Source: Phycisphaerae bacterium (GTDB lineage Bacteria; Planctomycetota; Phycisphaerae; UBA1845). Taken from it: 45,767 nucleotides of DNA. The stretch spans positions 1 through 45,767 of the forward strand of contig JAJDDT010000039.1 of NCBI GenBank assembly GCA_029260165.1. Reading direction: 5' to 3'. A model generated the notes under the pieces. The model was not told the DNA's origin. It saw only the letters and a program-made list of their open reading frames with translations, and ran no database searches. Position 1 is the first letter of the stretch. Every line of letters begins with the position of its first letter. This document shows, one piece after another, positions 1-8,481 of the stretch. The translations under genes and the position numbers were made by a program.

Positions 1-10
1 AATGTTCATC

Positions 11-114
11 GCCGAGTCTCCTGAAAAGGGGGCCAATGATTTTGGGCGATCCACGCGATCAGCCCGTCAAAGACTGGGACAATATCCCGCCAATCATCCC
101 CCAGGAGACCCGGC
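11..114. repeat. Imperfect inverted repeat, about 104 bp
   Basis: The arms GCCGAGTCTCCTG (11-23) and CAGGAGACCCGGC (102-114) are complementary apart from one G-T type mismatch. Inside them GGGGG and AATGATT face AATCATC and CCCCC, so the region can fold into a long imperfect hairpin. It lies downstream of mgtE on the minus strand. There is no T-tract, so it is not an obvious intrinsic terminator. It could be a palindromic repeat element or a structured 3' end. No gene is recognisable in 1-193. Confidence 0.4.
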
Positions 115-193
115 TTTCATAGTTTCTTGTGGCTGACGGGATGGCTCATGAACGTTCGTGCGAGGCGAACACGACCCGAGTATCCAGGCCGCG

Positions 194-1591
194 TCAGTGC
201 AAAATCATCCACGCGATCGAAAGATAAAGTGTGACGCTCAACAGGTCGTTGGCGGATGTAATCAGCGGGCCGGATGCGATGGCAGGGTCCACGCCCCTGC
301 GGCGGAAGAAAAACGGGAGAACAATCCCCAGAAAGACCGATTCGGCAATCGCACCGAGCATCCCGATGCAGACAGCCGCCCCCATCGCCAAGGGTGCGAC
401 CGATGCATCGCTGGCGATCCTGAAATTCATCGATTTCAGCCCGGTCAGCAGCAGAAACGCCAACAATCCCGAGCAAAACGCGCAGAGCACGCCGAGCAAA
501 ACGGCGATACGCGCCTCGCGATTGAACACGATGTCCCATTTGGAGGCAGCCAACTCCCCTGTCGCAAAGCCGCGAAGAACAATGGTCGAGGTCTGAATCC
601 CGGCGTTGCCGCTCGTCGCGGCGATCATCGGTACGAAGATGATCAACGCCGCCAGTTGCGAGCCAGCCAATGACGATTGCTCGAACATCGCCATCATTCC
701 GCCCGCCAGAAGCGTGCCGAAAATGCACGGCATCAACCAGCGCATCCGCACGCTGGCCGCCCGGAACGACGAGTGTGTTTCCAACTCCGCCGCATCCGTG
801 CCCGCCATGCGATAGATGTCCTCGGCCGCCTCTTCGGCTGCAACGTCCATGACATCGTCGTGCGTGACGCGCCCAACCAAAATGCCCTCGTTGTTGAGCA
901 CCGGGGCAGCCGCAATGTCATACTTGCGAATCGTGTGCAACACGTCTTCCTGATCGTCGTCAACGTGCACGCTAATCGGATCGGTCTCGCAGATGTTGCC
1001 GAGTTCCGTGGTTGCCCGATTGATGACGAGACTGCGGAGTGGAACGACCCCCACAAGCCTGTCGTGATCGTCGACGACGTAAACGTAATGGACGTCCTCG
1101 TCTGCGGCGAAATCGCGAACAGCGTCGGCGGCTTCTGCCACGGTTGCGCCCGCGTGCAGCGACACCAGTCGCGGGGTCATGATCCCGCCGGCGGAGCTTT
1201 CGTCGTAGTTGAGCAGTTCGGTGATCTCGTCCGACTGCTCCTGCGGAATCTTGTCGAGAATCTCGCCGTATTGCTCGATCGACAACTCCGCAACGATGTC
1301 CGCGGCGTCGTCAGGCTCCATCTCGGTGACCAGTTGGCTGATCTGTTCCTCCTCGAGGTCATCGACCACTTCGCCTCGGACAGCCTCATCGAGCATGACG
1401 ACGACCTCCGCCATGGTTCGTGGCGGGAGCGCGTAAAGGAGTTCCGATCGCTGTTCGTCGTCGAGCAGATCGATGACCTCGGCGATGTCGGCTGCGTGCA
1501 GATCGCTCAGCGCAGCGCGCAGGGTGTCGCTGTCATGCGCGTCGATGGCGGCGAGTATCTGATCATGGATTTGCTGAATTTCCACTGTCAT
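194..1591 (-). CDS. mgtE: Magnesium channel MgtE
   Basis: This 465-residue protein has the full MgtE layout. An acidic N-terminal helical domain (about 1-130, with LHAADIAEVIDLL and EPDDAADIVAEL repeats) is followed by two CBS domains (about 135-255, starting at the GGIMTPRLVSL segment). A C-terminal block of about five membrane helices (285-465) contains the pore-type segment ATSGNAGIQTSTIVLRG. MgtE is an inner-membrane Mg2+ channel whose cytoplasmic N and CBS domains close it when internal Mg2+ is high. The length is typical of the family. The start is an ATG at 1589-1591 with a weak upstream GGA. The gene diverges from ilvC with about 125 bp between starts. No leader-type Mg2+ riboswitch was recognised in that gap. 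Confidence 0.95.
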   Translation of the reverse strand: MTVEIQQIHDQILAAIDAHDSDTLRAALSDLHAADIAEVIDLLDDEQRSELLYALPPRTMAEVVVMLDEAVRGEVVDDLEEEQISQLVTEMEPDDAADIVAELSIEQYGEILDKIPQEQSDEITELLNYDESSAGGIMTPRLVSLHAGATVAEAADAVRDFAADEDVHYVYVVDDHDRLVGVVPLRSLVINRATTELGNICETDPISVHVDDDQEDVLHTIRKYDIAAAPVLNNEGILVGRVTHDDVMDVAAEEAAEDIYRMAGTDAAELETHSSFRAASVRMRWLMPCIFGTLLAGGMMAMFEQSSLAGSQLAALIIFVPMIAATSGNAGIQTSTIVLRGFATGELAASKWDIVFNREARIAVLLGVLCAFCSGLLAFLLLTGLKSMNFRIASDASVAPLAMGAAVCIGMLGAIAESVFLGIVLPFFFRRRGVDPAIASGPLITSANDLLSVTLYLSIAWMILH

Positions 1592-1716
1592 CGCATTCCG
1601 GGATCAATAGTGTCTTGCGAGTTACGACCGGGCCGTCATTATGGGCAGGCAACAGGCGAAAGCAAACGGGGGAATACACCAAACACCGTCGGGGGATCGA
1701 TTGCGAGAGGAACATA

Positions 1717-2709
1717 ATGAAACGGTGCAAAACGGACAACGCGAGCGTGGACCATTTGGATGGGAACCCGGTGGCTGTGATCGGGTATGGGAATCAGGGC
1801 AGAGCACACGCCCTGAATCTGCGCGATTCGGGTGTTGAGGTCGTCGTCGGGCAGCGTCCGGGATCGAGTTTTGATCTGGCTGATCATGACGGATTCAAAC
1901 CAGTATCCGTTCCCGAGGCGGTCGCGTCGGCGTCGCTGCTGATCATGACCCTGCCCGATGAGCGGGCTGCCGACGTGTACGCCTCCGATATTGCTCCGTC
2001 GCTCGGCGGTGGCCAAACGCTGGGATTTGTGCATGGGTTCAACATTCGCTACGGGTTCATCCAATCGCCGCAAGACGTCAACTGCGTGATGATCGCGCCG
2101 AAAGGACCGGGATCGCTGCTGCGGTCGTTGTATGTCGATGGCAAGGGGATGCCCGCGCTGCTCGCGATCCATCAGGATGCGACCGGAAACGCGCGAAAAA
2201 CGGCGCTGGCGTGGGCGGATGGTATTGGCGCAACACGCGCGGGGGTCGTCGAGACCACCTTCGCAGCCGAGACCGAGTGCGACCTGTTCGGCGAGCAGAC
2301 CGTCCTGTGCGGCGGGGTGACAGCCCTGATGAAAGCGGCGTTTGAAACGCTCGTTGAGGCGGGTTACGAACCGGAGTTAGCCTACATCGAATGCGTCCAT
2401 GAGTTAAAACAGGTCGTGGATTTGGTCTATGAGCGTGGGATGAGTTCGATGCGGCGTAAAATTTCCAATACGGCTGAGTATGGCGATTTGACCCGCGGAC
2501 CGAGAATAGTGGACGACGCTGTCCGCCAACGCATGCGCGACATTCTTGCGGAAATTCGGGACGGTTCGTTCGCGCGGGAATGGATGGCTGAGGCGAAGGG
2601 TGGGATGGTGAACATGAAGGTTCTGTTTGACGCGGACGAGAAGAGTGCGATCGAAGAAGCAGGGCGGTCCGCCAGATCGCTGATGCCCTGGCTGGGAAAT
2701 GCGTCTTGA
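1717..2709 (+). CDS. ilvC: Ketol-acid reductoisomerase
   Basis: This 330-residue class I (short) ketol-acid reductoisomerase performs the second common step of valine, leucine and isoleucine synthesis, isomerising and reducing acetolactate or acetohydroxybutyrate with NAD(P)H and Mg2+. The Rossmann motif GYGNQGRAHALNLRDSG is near the N-terminus, KGPG follows in the middle, and the metal-binding region reads AETECDLFGEQTVLCGG. The C-terminal knotted domain has IECVHELKQVVDLVYERG and the SNTAEYGD segment. I chose the ATG at 1717 because GAGAGGA lies about 8 nt upstream and the start fits the family; the frame is open further upstream to 1615. No other branched-chain genes are adjacent. Confidence 0.95.
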   Translation: MKRCKTDNASVDHLDGNPVAVIGYGNQGRAHALNLRDSGVEVVVGQRPGSSFDLADHDGFKPVSVPEAVASASLLIMTLPDERAADVYASDIAPSLGGGQTLGFVHGFNIRYGFIQSPQDVNCVMIAPKGPGSLLRSLYVDGKGMPALLAIHQDATGNARKTALAWADGIGATRAGVVETTFAAETECDLFGEQTVLCGGVTALMKAAFETLVEAGYEPELAYIECVHELKQVVDLVYERGMSSMRRKISNTAEYGDLTRGPRIVDDAVRQRMRDILAEIRDGSFAREWMAEAKGGMVNMKVLFDADEKSAIEEAGRSARSLMPWLGNAS

Positions 2710-2716
2710 TTTCCCA

Positions 2717-2751
2717 AAAAACAGTCGAATTGCGAAGACATCATTCGACTG
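2717..2751 (-). terminator. Intrinsic terminator, minus strand
   Basis: CAGTCGAAT (2722-2730) and ATTCGACTG (2743-2751) form a perfect 9-bp stem with a 12-nt loop. On the minus strand the stem is followed by a run of six T (AAAAAA at 2716-2721 on the plus strand). This would stop leftward transcription, for example read-through from lipA-tmk-holB. No terminator was seen directly after holB. Confidence 0.55.
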
Positions 2752-2892
2752 TAATGCGATTGAACTATCGACGAAACACACGTCTTCTTAGACGCGGTAT
2801 TGCCATGTAGCATTGTTTGTCCTTAAATAGACAACTACGTTGATTCATGTCGCACCTATGCGACACAGATCGAATCAAACAAGGAGGCCGTC

Positions 2893-3342
2893 TTGAAAAA
2901 AGAAGAAATCGACAAGCAGTTCGAGGCTGCACGCGCACTTTTCAACCGTGAGAATCTGGGCGACCAAGCCATGGCGCGTTTTCGCGAGATATATCCGCAC
3001 GTTGATAAGAGGATTCTCGGCAATCTCGTGTTCCATCTGTTCATAGATGGTCACGAAGCCCTTCTCGGCATGCTCCATGAGTTGGAAATGTTCATGCGTG
3101 GTGAGTGCGACGATATTTGTGAAGGCCAAGTCTCTGAATTGCTTAATCACATGTACAATTACATGATCGCAAAGGCTTTGCTCCCGGCTGCGTCTGCTGA
3201 TCTGTTGGATTACATCAAAGAAGCTCGCGAAGCACTTACCGAAGACCCACCAGACTTGGAGTTTGTGGCCAGACATCTCGAAACATTGGATCGATTGGTT
3301 GACGCCTGGGTATGGCCATCGGACATCGAGCGACCATTCTGA
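2893..3342 (+). CDS. Hypothetical helical protein, 149 aa
   Basis: I do not recognise this family. The start is a TTG at 2893 preceded by AAGGAGG with 6-nt spacing, an excellent ribosome binding site, so the gene is probably real. The product is predicted mostly helical, acidic and soluble, with no signal peptide or membrane segment; it contains HLFIDGHEALLGMLHELEMF and a Trp-containing C-terminus (DAWVWPSDIERPF). Base composition is visibly lower in G+C than in flanking genes, which suggests later acquisition. It is convergent with holB (54-bp gap) and preceded by a 183-bp gap holding a minus-strand terminator. No function can be assigned. Confidence 0.7.
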   Translation: MKKEEIDKQFEAARALFNRENLGDQAMARFREIYPHVDKRILGNLVFHLFIDGHEALLGMLHELEMFMRGECDDICEGQVSELLNHMYNYMIAKALLPAASADLLDYIKEAREALTEDPPDLEFVARHLETLDRLVDAWVWPSDIERPF

Positions 3343-3396
3343 AGAACTTGGTAGCTTTTTCTATCTGGCCACAACGGCGACTGTTGATTACAGATT

Positions 3397-4428
3397 CTAA
3401 GTCCGCCCGTGTCGACCGAGCTGAATCAACAGCGATTCGACGGTCAGCGTCACGTTCGTGTTCAGCTTCAATTGCGACTCGGCGGTTCGGATGGCGTGGA
3501 TCGAATCCGTCACCGGCCTGTAGGACGCTTGCGAGTCGTTCGATCGTCGAAACCCGGACCGAAAATGCGTCGCCAGCAGCAGAAACAGCGTTCGGAGTCC
3601 GCGACGTTGGGCTTCGGTGTCGGAAATATTTTTTTCGCGTTTTCGCAAATCCTCGCCGAGTGATTTGGCTTGTCCGACGAATTTTTTGGCGAGCGCGGTC
3701 GGGGCGGTTGAATTGATGCCTTCGATAATTTCAGTGACGCTGTGCCGGTGCGATTGAAGGTCCTGCTCGACAAATTGAAGGGCCAACCCAAGACTGCCGG
3801 TGGCGAGTTCGGCATACCAATTGGCGTCATCGGCGGACAGGTCAGCCACTCGGTCTTGCAATTGTTCCGTTACAAAATCCGACGGCAATAATCCGAACGG
3901 CAATATCTGACAACGCGAGCGCGTCGTTGGCAGGAGCGTATCCACCGATTGGGCGATCAGAATCAAGAACGTCGTGGCGGGTGGTTCCTCGAGGGTTTTC
4001 AGCAGGGCGTTTTGGGCGGACCGCGACATCATGTCAGCCTCGCGGACGATGAAGACCTTGGCACGTCCCATAACGGGTTTGTGGCCTACCCGATCGATGA
4101 CGAACGTCCGGATAACATCGATGCTGAGATCAAGGCCCATTCGGTTGCGAACGGTTGGATCGGGGTGGGATTTGACCAATTCGCGGTAAATCGGGTGGAC
4201 ATCCGGATGATTGTCCGAAGCGCAGAGGCGACAGCTTTTGCACTGGTTGCAGGCGTCGGTTTGGGGCGACTCGCAGACCAGGAGTTTGGCGAGGCGGTTG
4301 GCGAACAGTTCGCGTCCCACGCCTTCGGGTCCGGCGAAGATATAGGCGTGGGGGAATCGTCGGCCTGTGATAGCGTGTTGAATCAGGCGGTGTGCCCGTG
4401 GTTGATGTCGGACGTCAGATAGTGACAC
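3397..4428 (-). CDS. holB: DNA polymerase III delta-prime subunit
   Basis: This 343-residue clamp-loader AAA+ subunit is part of the complex that opens and loads the beta sliding clamp in replication. Near the N-terminus a degenerate P-loop GPEGVGRE (33-40) has Arg in place of the catalytic Lys, as expected for a non-hydrolysing delta-prime subunit. A four-cysteine zinc module follows (C60, C63, C66, C69). Further on are VFIVREADMMSRSAQNALLKTLEEPP and the SRC-type sensor TRSRCQILPF. The likely start is GTG at 4426-4428, which overlaps the end of tmk by 14 bp; the frame is open further upstream, but only over tmk. The gene is third in the operon lipA-tmk-holB; tmk-holB pairing is common in bacteria. 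Confidence 0.9.
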   Translation of the reverse strand: MSLSDVRHQPRAHRLIQHAITGRRFPHAYIFAGPEGVGRELFANRLAKLLVCESPQTDACNQCKSCRLCASDNHPDVHPIYRELVKSHPDPTVRNRMGLDLSIDVIRTFVIDRVGHKPVMGRAKVFIVREADMMSRSAQNALLKTLEEPPATTFLILIAQSVDTLLPTTRSRCQILPFGLLPSDFVTEQLQDRVADLSADDANWYAELATGSLGLALQFVEQDLQSHRHSVTEIIEGINSTAPTALAKKFVGQAKSLGEDLRKREKNISDTEAQRRGLRTLFLLLATHFRSGFRRSNDSQASYRPVTDSIHAIRTAESQLKLNTNVTLTVESLLIQLGRHGRT

Positions 4429-5122
4429 GATGCAGCAGCTCCGTGACGCGGGCGTGGACGGTGTCGGGGTCGCCGGCGCCATCGACGATTTGCACTGGTT
4501 TGGGGTACATGTCGGGCAGGGAGAGGAAAATGTCGCGGACCTTGCGGTGAAAATCGGTCGGTCGGGATTCCATTGCGTCGACGGTGGCGTCCTTGAACAG
4601 TTCGCCCTGATCGCCGGTTGATCGGGAGGAGGCGCGGGCGTGATGCGGTTTGCGACCGGTGCGGTCAAAACCGGTTTCGACCGAAACGTCGAGGAGGACG
4701 GTCAGGTCAGGCCAGGTATTTCCGACGGCGACGTTTCCCACGGTCAGGAGATCCGTGACGTCGTAACCGGCAGCGCCCTGATAGGCGTAGGTGGCGCTGA
4801 TGAATCGTGAGCAGACGACGACCGAGCCGTCGGCGAGGGCAGGCTCGATGACCTCGGAGACGAGTTGAGCGCGGGAGGCCATGAACAGAAGCGTTTCGCA
4901 GCGGACATCCATTTGGCTGAGGTCGTAGCCCAGGAGGATGCGTCGGATGCGGTCGCCGATTTCGCTGCCTCCGGGGTCATGCGTCTTGACGACGGACGCT
5001 CCTGCGGCGGTGAGTGCGCGGACGAGCATCTCGATTTGCGTGGTTTTCCCACATCCGTCCGGTCCGTCGAATACGAGGAATTTGCCGGCGAGCCTGGCGA
5101 CGATGTCCGCGTCGATCGTCAC
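4415..5122 (-). CDS. tmk: Thymidylate kinase
   Basis: This 235-residue dTMP kinase makes dTDP from dTMP with ATP for DNA synthesis. The P-loop GPDGCGKTT is at 20-28, followed by the DPGGSEIGDRIRRILL segment that carries the substrate-binding Arg. The lid and base-binding region is SRFISATYAYQGAAG. A segment around 155-175, rich in Arg, His and Ser, has no clear counterpart in compact family members. The start is a GTG that overlaps the lipA stop (GTGA at 5119-5122), which indicates translational coupling. The gene lies between lipA and holB in a minus-strand operon. Confidence 0.93.
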   Translation of the reverse strand: MTIDADIVARLAGKFLVFDGPDGCGKTTQIEMLVRALTAAGASVVKTHDPGGSEIGDRIRRILLGYDLSQMDVRCETLLFMASRAQLVSEVIEPALADGSVVVCSRFISATYAYQGAAGYDVTDLLTVGNVAVGNTWPDLTVLLDVSVETGFDRTGRKPHHARASSRSTGDQGELFKDATVDAMESRPTDFHRKVRDIFLSLPDMYPKPVQIVDGAGDPDTVHARVTELLHRVTI

Positions 5123-6114
5123 GAGGGGTCTGCCTTCAGGTCTGCCATCGGGGCCATCTTTGCGAGTCGTCGGCGTGTTTCGTCGAACACCTCGGCGGCG
5201 TTGTAGCTGCTGCGGACGAAGGGGCCGGAGGCGACGCTGAGGAACCCCATTTTGCGGGCTTGTTGGCCTAGTTCGTCGAATTCGTCCGGGGTGTAGAATT
5301 TTTCGACCGGGAACTGAACGTCGCCGGGTTGGAGGTATTGACCAACGGTGAGGACGTCACACCCGACGGAGCGCAGGTCGGCCAGCGTCTGAATGACCTC
5401 GTCAATGGTCTCGCCGAGGCCCAGCATGATGCCGGATTTGGTGACGATGTGCGGGGCGATTTCCTTGACGAGTCGCAGTACGTCCAGCGAGCGTCGGTAG
5501 CGGGCGGCGGGTCGGATCGAGGGGGAAAGACGTTCGACGGTTTCGATGTTGTGGTTGTACAGCTCAGGTCGCGCATCGCAGAGTCGCTGGATGCATTCCG
5601 GACGTGCGTGGAAATCGGCGGGCAGCACCTCGACGGTCGTGGTTGGACATCGTTCGTGGATTCGCTCGACGCATTGGGCGTAGTGCTCAGCCCCTTCATC
5701 GGGCAGGTCGTCGCGTGCGACGGCGGTGACGACGACGTGGTTCAATTCGAGATCGGCGATCGCCTTTGCGAGTCGTTCGGGTTCATCCTGTTCGGGTGGA
5801 TCTGGTTTGGCGGTGGTGACCGCGCAGAAATGACAGCGTCGGGTGCACAATTCGCCGAGAATCATGAAGGTTGCGTGTTTTTTCGCCCAGCATTCGGTCA
5901 GGTTGGGGCAGTGGGCTTCGACACAAACGGTGGCGACACCGCTGTCTGCGACGATTTTTTTTGTTTGTGCGAAGGCGTTTCCCCCCGGCATCGGTCGTTT
6001 GAGCCAGGGTGGGAGGCGACGTTTGGGCGCGTCGGGTTGGGATGTCAAAACAGGCAGCGAGACCAAAAAAGCACCTGCGGAAATCAAGGTATCGGTCGAT
6101 GAACGGCCGGTCAC
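5119..6114 (-). CDS. lipA: Lipoyl synthase
   Basis: This 331-residue radical-SAM enzyme inserts two sulfurs into octanoyl groups on lipoyl domains. Both iron-sulfur clusters are visible: the auxiliary-cluster cysteines C64, C69 and C75 in CVEAHCPNLTEC, and the SAM-cluster CxxxCxxC at C90, C94 and C97 in CTRRCHFC. The late RSSY motif holds the serine ligand of the auxiliary cluster. The conserved RRLPPWLKR segment is at about 32-40. The listed start is a GTG at 6114; the first 25 or so residues look unconserved, so translation may begin slightly downstream. No lipB is in the window. It heads the lipA-tmk-holB unit and is followed by an overlapping tmk start. Confidence 0.94.
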   Translation of the reverse strand: MTGRSSTDTLISAGAFLVSLPVLTSQPDAPKRRLPPWLKRPMPGGNAFAQTKKIVADSGVATVCVEAHCPNLTECWAKKHATFMILGELCTRRCHFCAVTTAKPDPPEQDEPERLAKAIADLELNHVVVTAVARDDLPDEGAEHYAQCVERIHERCPTTTVEVLPADFHARPECIQRLCDARPELYNHNIETVERLSPSIRPAARYRRSLDVLRLVKEIAPHIVTKSGIMLGLGETIDEVIQTLADLRSVGCDVLTVGQYLQPGDVQFPVEKFYTPDEFDELGQQARKMGFLSVASGPFVRSSYNAAEVFDETRRRLAKMAPMADLKADPS

Positions 6115-6266
6115 GATGAACCGGTGTACGACCGTGCGATCGTATCGGCCAACGGGACAGCGTCAAGGCGGTTGGCGGTTGTTCGTTGACCCTGACAATA
6201 TCGACCGATATGATAACAAATCGCGGAGGGTTTGAGGCATTTTTGAGGCACTGAGGTGACCCTGTC

Positions 6267-6740
6267 ATGACTATCAAGATCACAAAAATCCTCTGTCCGA
6301 CCGATTATTCCGACCTTTCCGTTCTCGGTGTTCGTTACGCCCGTGAATTCGCGCAGTGTTTTGGTGCGCAGGTTCACTGCCTGCATGTGATTGATGAGGC
6401 TGGTCAGTATTGGGCGGCGATGGGTCCGGAGAGTGCTCCGATTGCTCCGGTGGTGGAGGATTTGAAGTCGGCTGCCGAGGAGCATATGCAGCGGTTTGCG
6501 GACGAGCATCTGGTCGGGTTGAAATTTGCCCCGATCAGGCGGGTGATTTCGGGCAACGCGTGTCATGAGATTGTTGAATATGCCACCGAGAATCTGATTG
6601 ATCTGATCGTGATTGCGACGCATGGTCGCGGTGGTTTGGCGCACGCGTTGCTGGGCAGCACGGCTGAGAAGGTTGTTCGCAAGGCGCCGTGTCCGGTGTT
6701 GACGGTTCGGGAGAACGAGCGCGAGTGCGTGGAACCGTAG
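6267..6740 (+). CDS. Universal stress protein, UspA family
   Basis: This 157-residue single-domain protein starts with KITKILCPTDYSDLSVLGVRYA and ends with the nucleotide-binding signature THGRGGLAHALLGSTAEKVVRKAPCPVLTVR, the GxxG-x9-GS pattern of ATP-binding Usp proteins. Such proteins are small cytoplasmic stress factors of mostly undefined biochemical role. The next gene starts 10 bp downstream on the same strand, so the two are probably cotranscribed. It diverges from lipA with about 150 bp between starts. Confidence 0.9.
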   Translation: MTIKITKILCPTDYSDLSVLGVRYAREFAQCFGAQVHCLHVIDEAGQYWAAMGPESAPIAPVVEDLKSAAEEHMQRFADEHLVGLKFAPIRRVISGNACHEIVEYATENLIDLIVIATHGRGGLAHALLGSTAEKVVRKAPCPVLTVRENERECVEP

Positions 6741-6749
6741 CGAACGGGT

Positions 6750-7433
6750 GTGATGTACGACCCTCCAACCGTTAATGAACGAGATGATTCGGCGCTCAGC
6801 GTGAATATCGCGCAGCGCGTGCGGGGGAATGTCGCTAACGCTGGCATTGCGGCGGCGCTGTTGATTTATTTCGGGTTCTTTGGCATGCCGATGTTTGTGA
6901 CTGAGACGGTGGCTGACCATGCGTATAATGCGTACGTTCGTGTCATTCAGGTGGGCGGGATCGTTTCGTTGATTGCGGCATTTTTGTGTAGTACGGGCAG
7001 GTTGTTCGCGTTGGCGTTTGACGGTGTGACGGCGTTGTTGATCGGTATCGCGATGGCGATTTGCGTGCTGGTCATGTGGTCCGAATATCCTGTGTTCCTG
7101 TATGGTTTGTTTGCGGCGATGTTTATCATGGCGGGTTATCGCGACACGCAGGCGTGGTTGGGATTGTCGCGTATTCGACAGGCATTGTCTCCGTCGCCCG
7201 ATGGCGGGACGATGGTTCAGGGCGGGCAGATGAGCCGGACGAGTGATTATGTCTCGATGCCGGTGATCGATCGAACGCCCCGCCCCGTCGCCGCACCTGA
7301 AGAATCAGGGTCGGCATTCGCTAGCGAGATGACACCATCGCCGCCGGGTGAACCGGTTGATGATGGACCCGCCCCGGATGGATTTCTGGCATCGTTTGCG
7401 CCGGAATCGGATGACGACGAAAAAAATGACTGA
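6750..7433 (+). CDS. Hypothetical membrane protein
   Basis: This 227-residue protein has an N-terminal soluble stretch and then about four hydrophobic helices between residues 30 and 130 (for example AGIAAALLIYFGFFGMPMFV and ALLIGIAMAICVLVMWSEYPVFLYGLF). Its C-terminal 90 residues form a Pro-, Ser- and Asp-rich cytoplasmic-type tail ending in acidic residues. Translation can begin at GTG 6750 or the adjacent ATG 6753. It lies between the usp gene and the E1-like gene and overlaps the start of the latter, so it probably belongs to one transcript. I do not recognise the family. Confidence 0.75.
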   Translation: MMYDPPTVNERDDSALSVNIAQRVRGNVANAGIAAALLIYFGFFGMPMFVTETVADHAYNAYVRVIQVGGIVSLIAAFLCSTGRLFALAFDGVTALLIGIAMAICVLVMWSEYPVFLYGLFAAMFIMAGYRDTQAWLGLSRIRQALSPSPDGGTMVQGGQMSRTSDYVSMPVIDRTPRPVAAPEESGSAFASEMTPSPPGEPVDDGPAPDGFLASFAPESDDDEKND

Positions 7434-8481
7434 TGCGAGCGTACACGATCCGTTGGCGCGGTATTCGCGGCAGGTTTTTTTTGCAAAAATCGGCGAACAA
7501 GGGCAGCGGAGGTTGCTGGACTCGCGGGTGACGCTGGTTGGGTGCGGTGCGCTGGGGACGGTTTTGGCGAACACGCTGGTTCGTGCCGGGGTTGGTCATC
7601 TGCGTATTTGCGACCGGGATTTCATCGAGCGGAACAATTTGCAGCGTCAGGTGTTGTTCGACGAGGACGACATCGCAGCGCACCTGCCGAAGGCGGAGGC
7701 GGCTGGTCGAAAACTGCGACGCATCAATCCCGACGTGACGGTTGAGGCGTGTGTGACCGACGTGCATCGCGACAACATCGAAGCGTTGTCGGCTGACGCG
7801 GATTTGATTCTTGACGGGACGGATAATTTTGAAACGCGGTTTCTGATCAACGACGTGTCGGTCAAGATGACGACGCCCTGGGTTTATGGTGCTGTGATTG
7901 GCGCGACGGGTTTGTGCATGGCGATTCTGCCGCACGATACGCCGTGTTTGCGGTGTGTTTTTGAGCAGGCTCCGCCACCGGAGATGAACCCGACGTGCGA
8001 TACGGCTGGTGTGCTGGGACCGGCGGTCAGCGTGGTTGCGAGTTTTCAGGCCATCGAGGCGATGAAGATTTTGACGGGCCAACCGGACGCGGTGGTTCGC
8101 AGGTTGATGAACATCGACGTCTGGTCCGCCCGGGTGACGAACCTCGATGTTCAAGCTGCCAGGGAGAAGGGTGACTGCCCGTGCTGTCGGCAGGGTCGAT
8201 ACGATTATCTTGACGGGCGATTCGGAAGCTCGACGACAACTCTCTGCGGTCGCAACGCGGTGCAGGTCCGTCCGGGCGGGGAAATGTCTGTCGATTTTGA
8301 CGTGCTTTCGGAGAAATTGAGGCGTGTTTCAGACGGCGATGTGGAGGGCAACCGGTTTCTGATCCGTTGTCGCATCGGTGAGTATGAGTTGACGGTTTTT
8401 GCTGATGGACGGGCGATTATCAAGGGGACGAGTGACCCGGACGTCGCGCGGACTGTTTATGCCAAATTCGTTGGCGCGTGA
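7411..8481 (+). CDS. E1-like adenylyltransferase (ThiF/MoeB/HesA family)
   Basis: This roughly 356-residue enzyme should adenylate the C-terminal glycine of a ubiquitin-like sulfur carrier protein and help convert it to a thiocarboxylate. The nucleotide motif GCGALG is at 44-49, followed by the acidic D-RD segment and the Arg-finger region ERNNLQRQ. Further on are DGTDNFETRFLINDV, the presumptive catalytic-cysteine segment PTCDTAGVLGP, and two zinc CxxC pairs (CLRC and CPCC). A C-terminal extension of about 80 residues ends in FADGRAIIKGTSDPDVARTVYAKFVG. No rhodanese domain is present. The start could be ATG 7411 or ATG 7426; both overlap the upstream gene. With the JAMM peptidase and cysteine synthase that follow, it suggests protein-bound sulfur transfer. 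Confidence 0.88.
   Translation: MTTKKMTDASVHDPLARYSRQVFFAKIGEQGQRRLLDSRVTLVGCGALGTVLANTLVRAGVGHLRICDRDFIERNNLQRQVLFDEDDIAAHLPKAEAAGRKLRRINPDVTVEACVTDVHRDNIEALSADADLILDGTDNFETRFLINDVSVKMTTPWVYGAVIGATGLCMAILPHDTPCLRCVFEQAPPPEMNPTCDTAGVLGPAVSVVASFQAIEAMKILTGQPDAVVRRLMNIDVWSARVTNLDVQAAREKGDCPCCRQGRYDYLDGRFGSSTTTLCGRNAVQVRPGGEMSVDFDVLSEKLRRVSDGDVEGNRFLIRCRIGEYELTVFADGRAIIKGTSDPDVARTVYAKFVGA

Noticed and set aside
677-1717. Long plus-strand frame over mgtE
   Set aside because: It is antisense to a complete MgtE, has no recognisable domain, and its composition mirrors the minus-strand codons.
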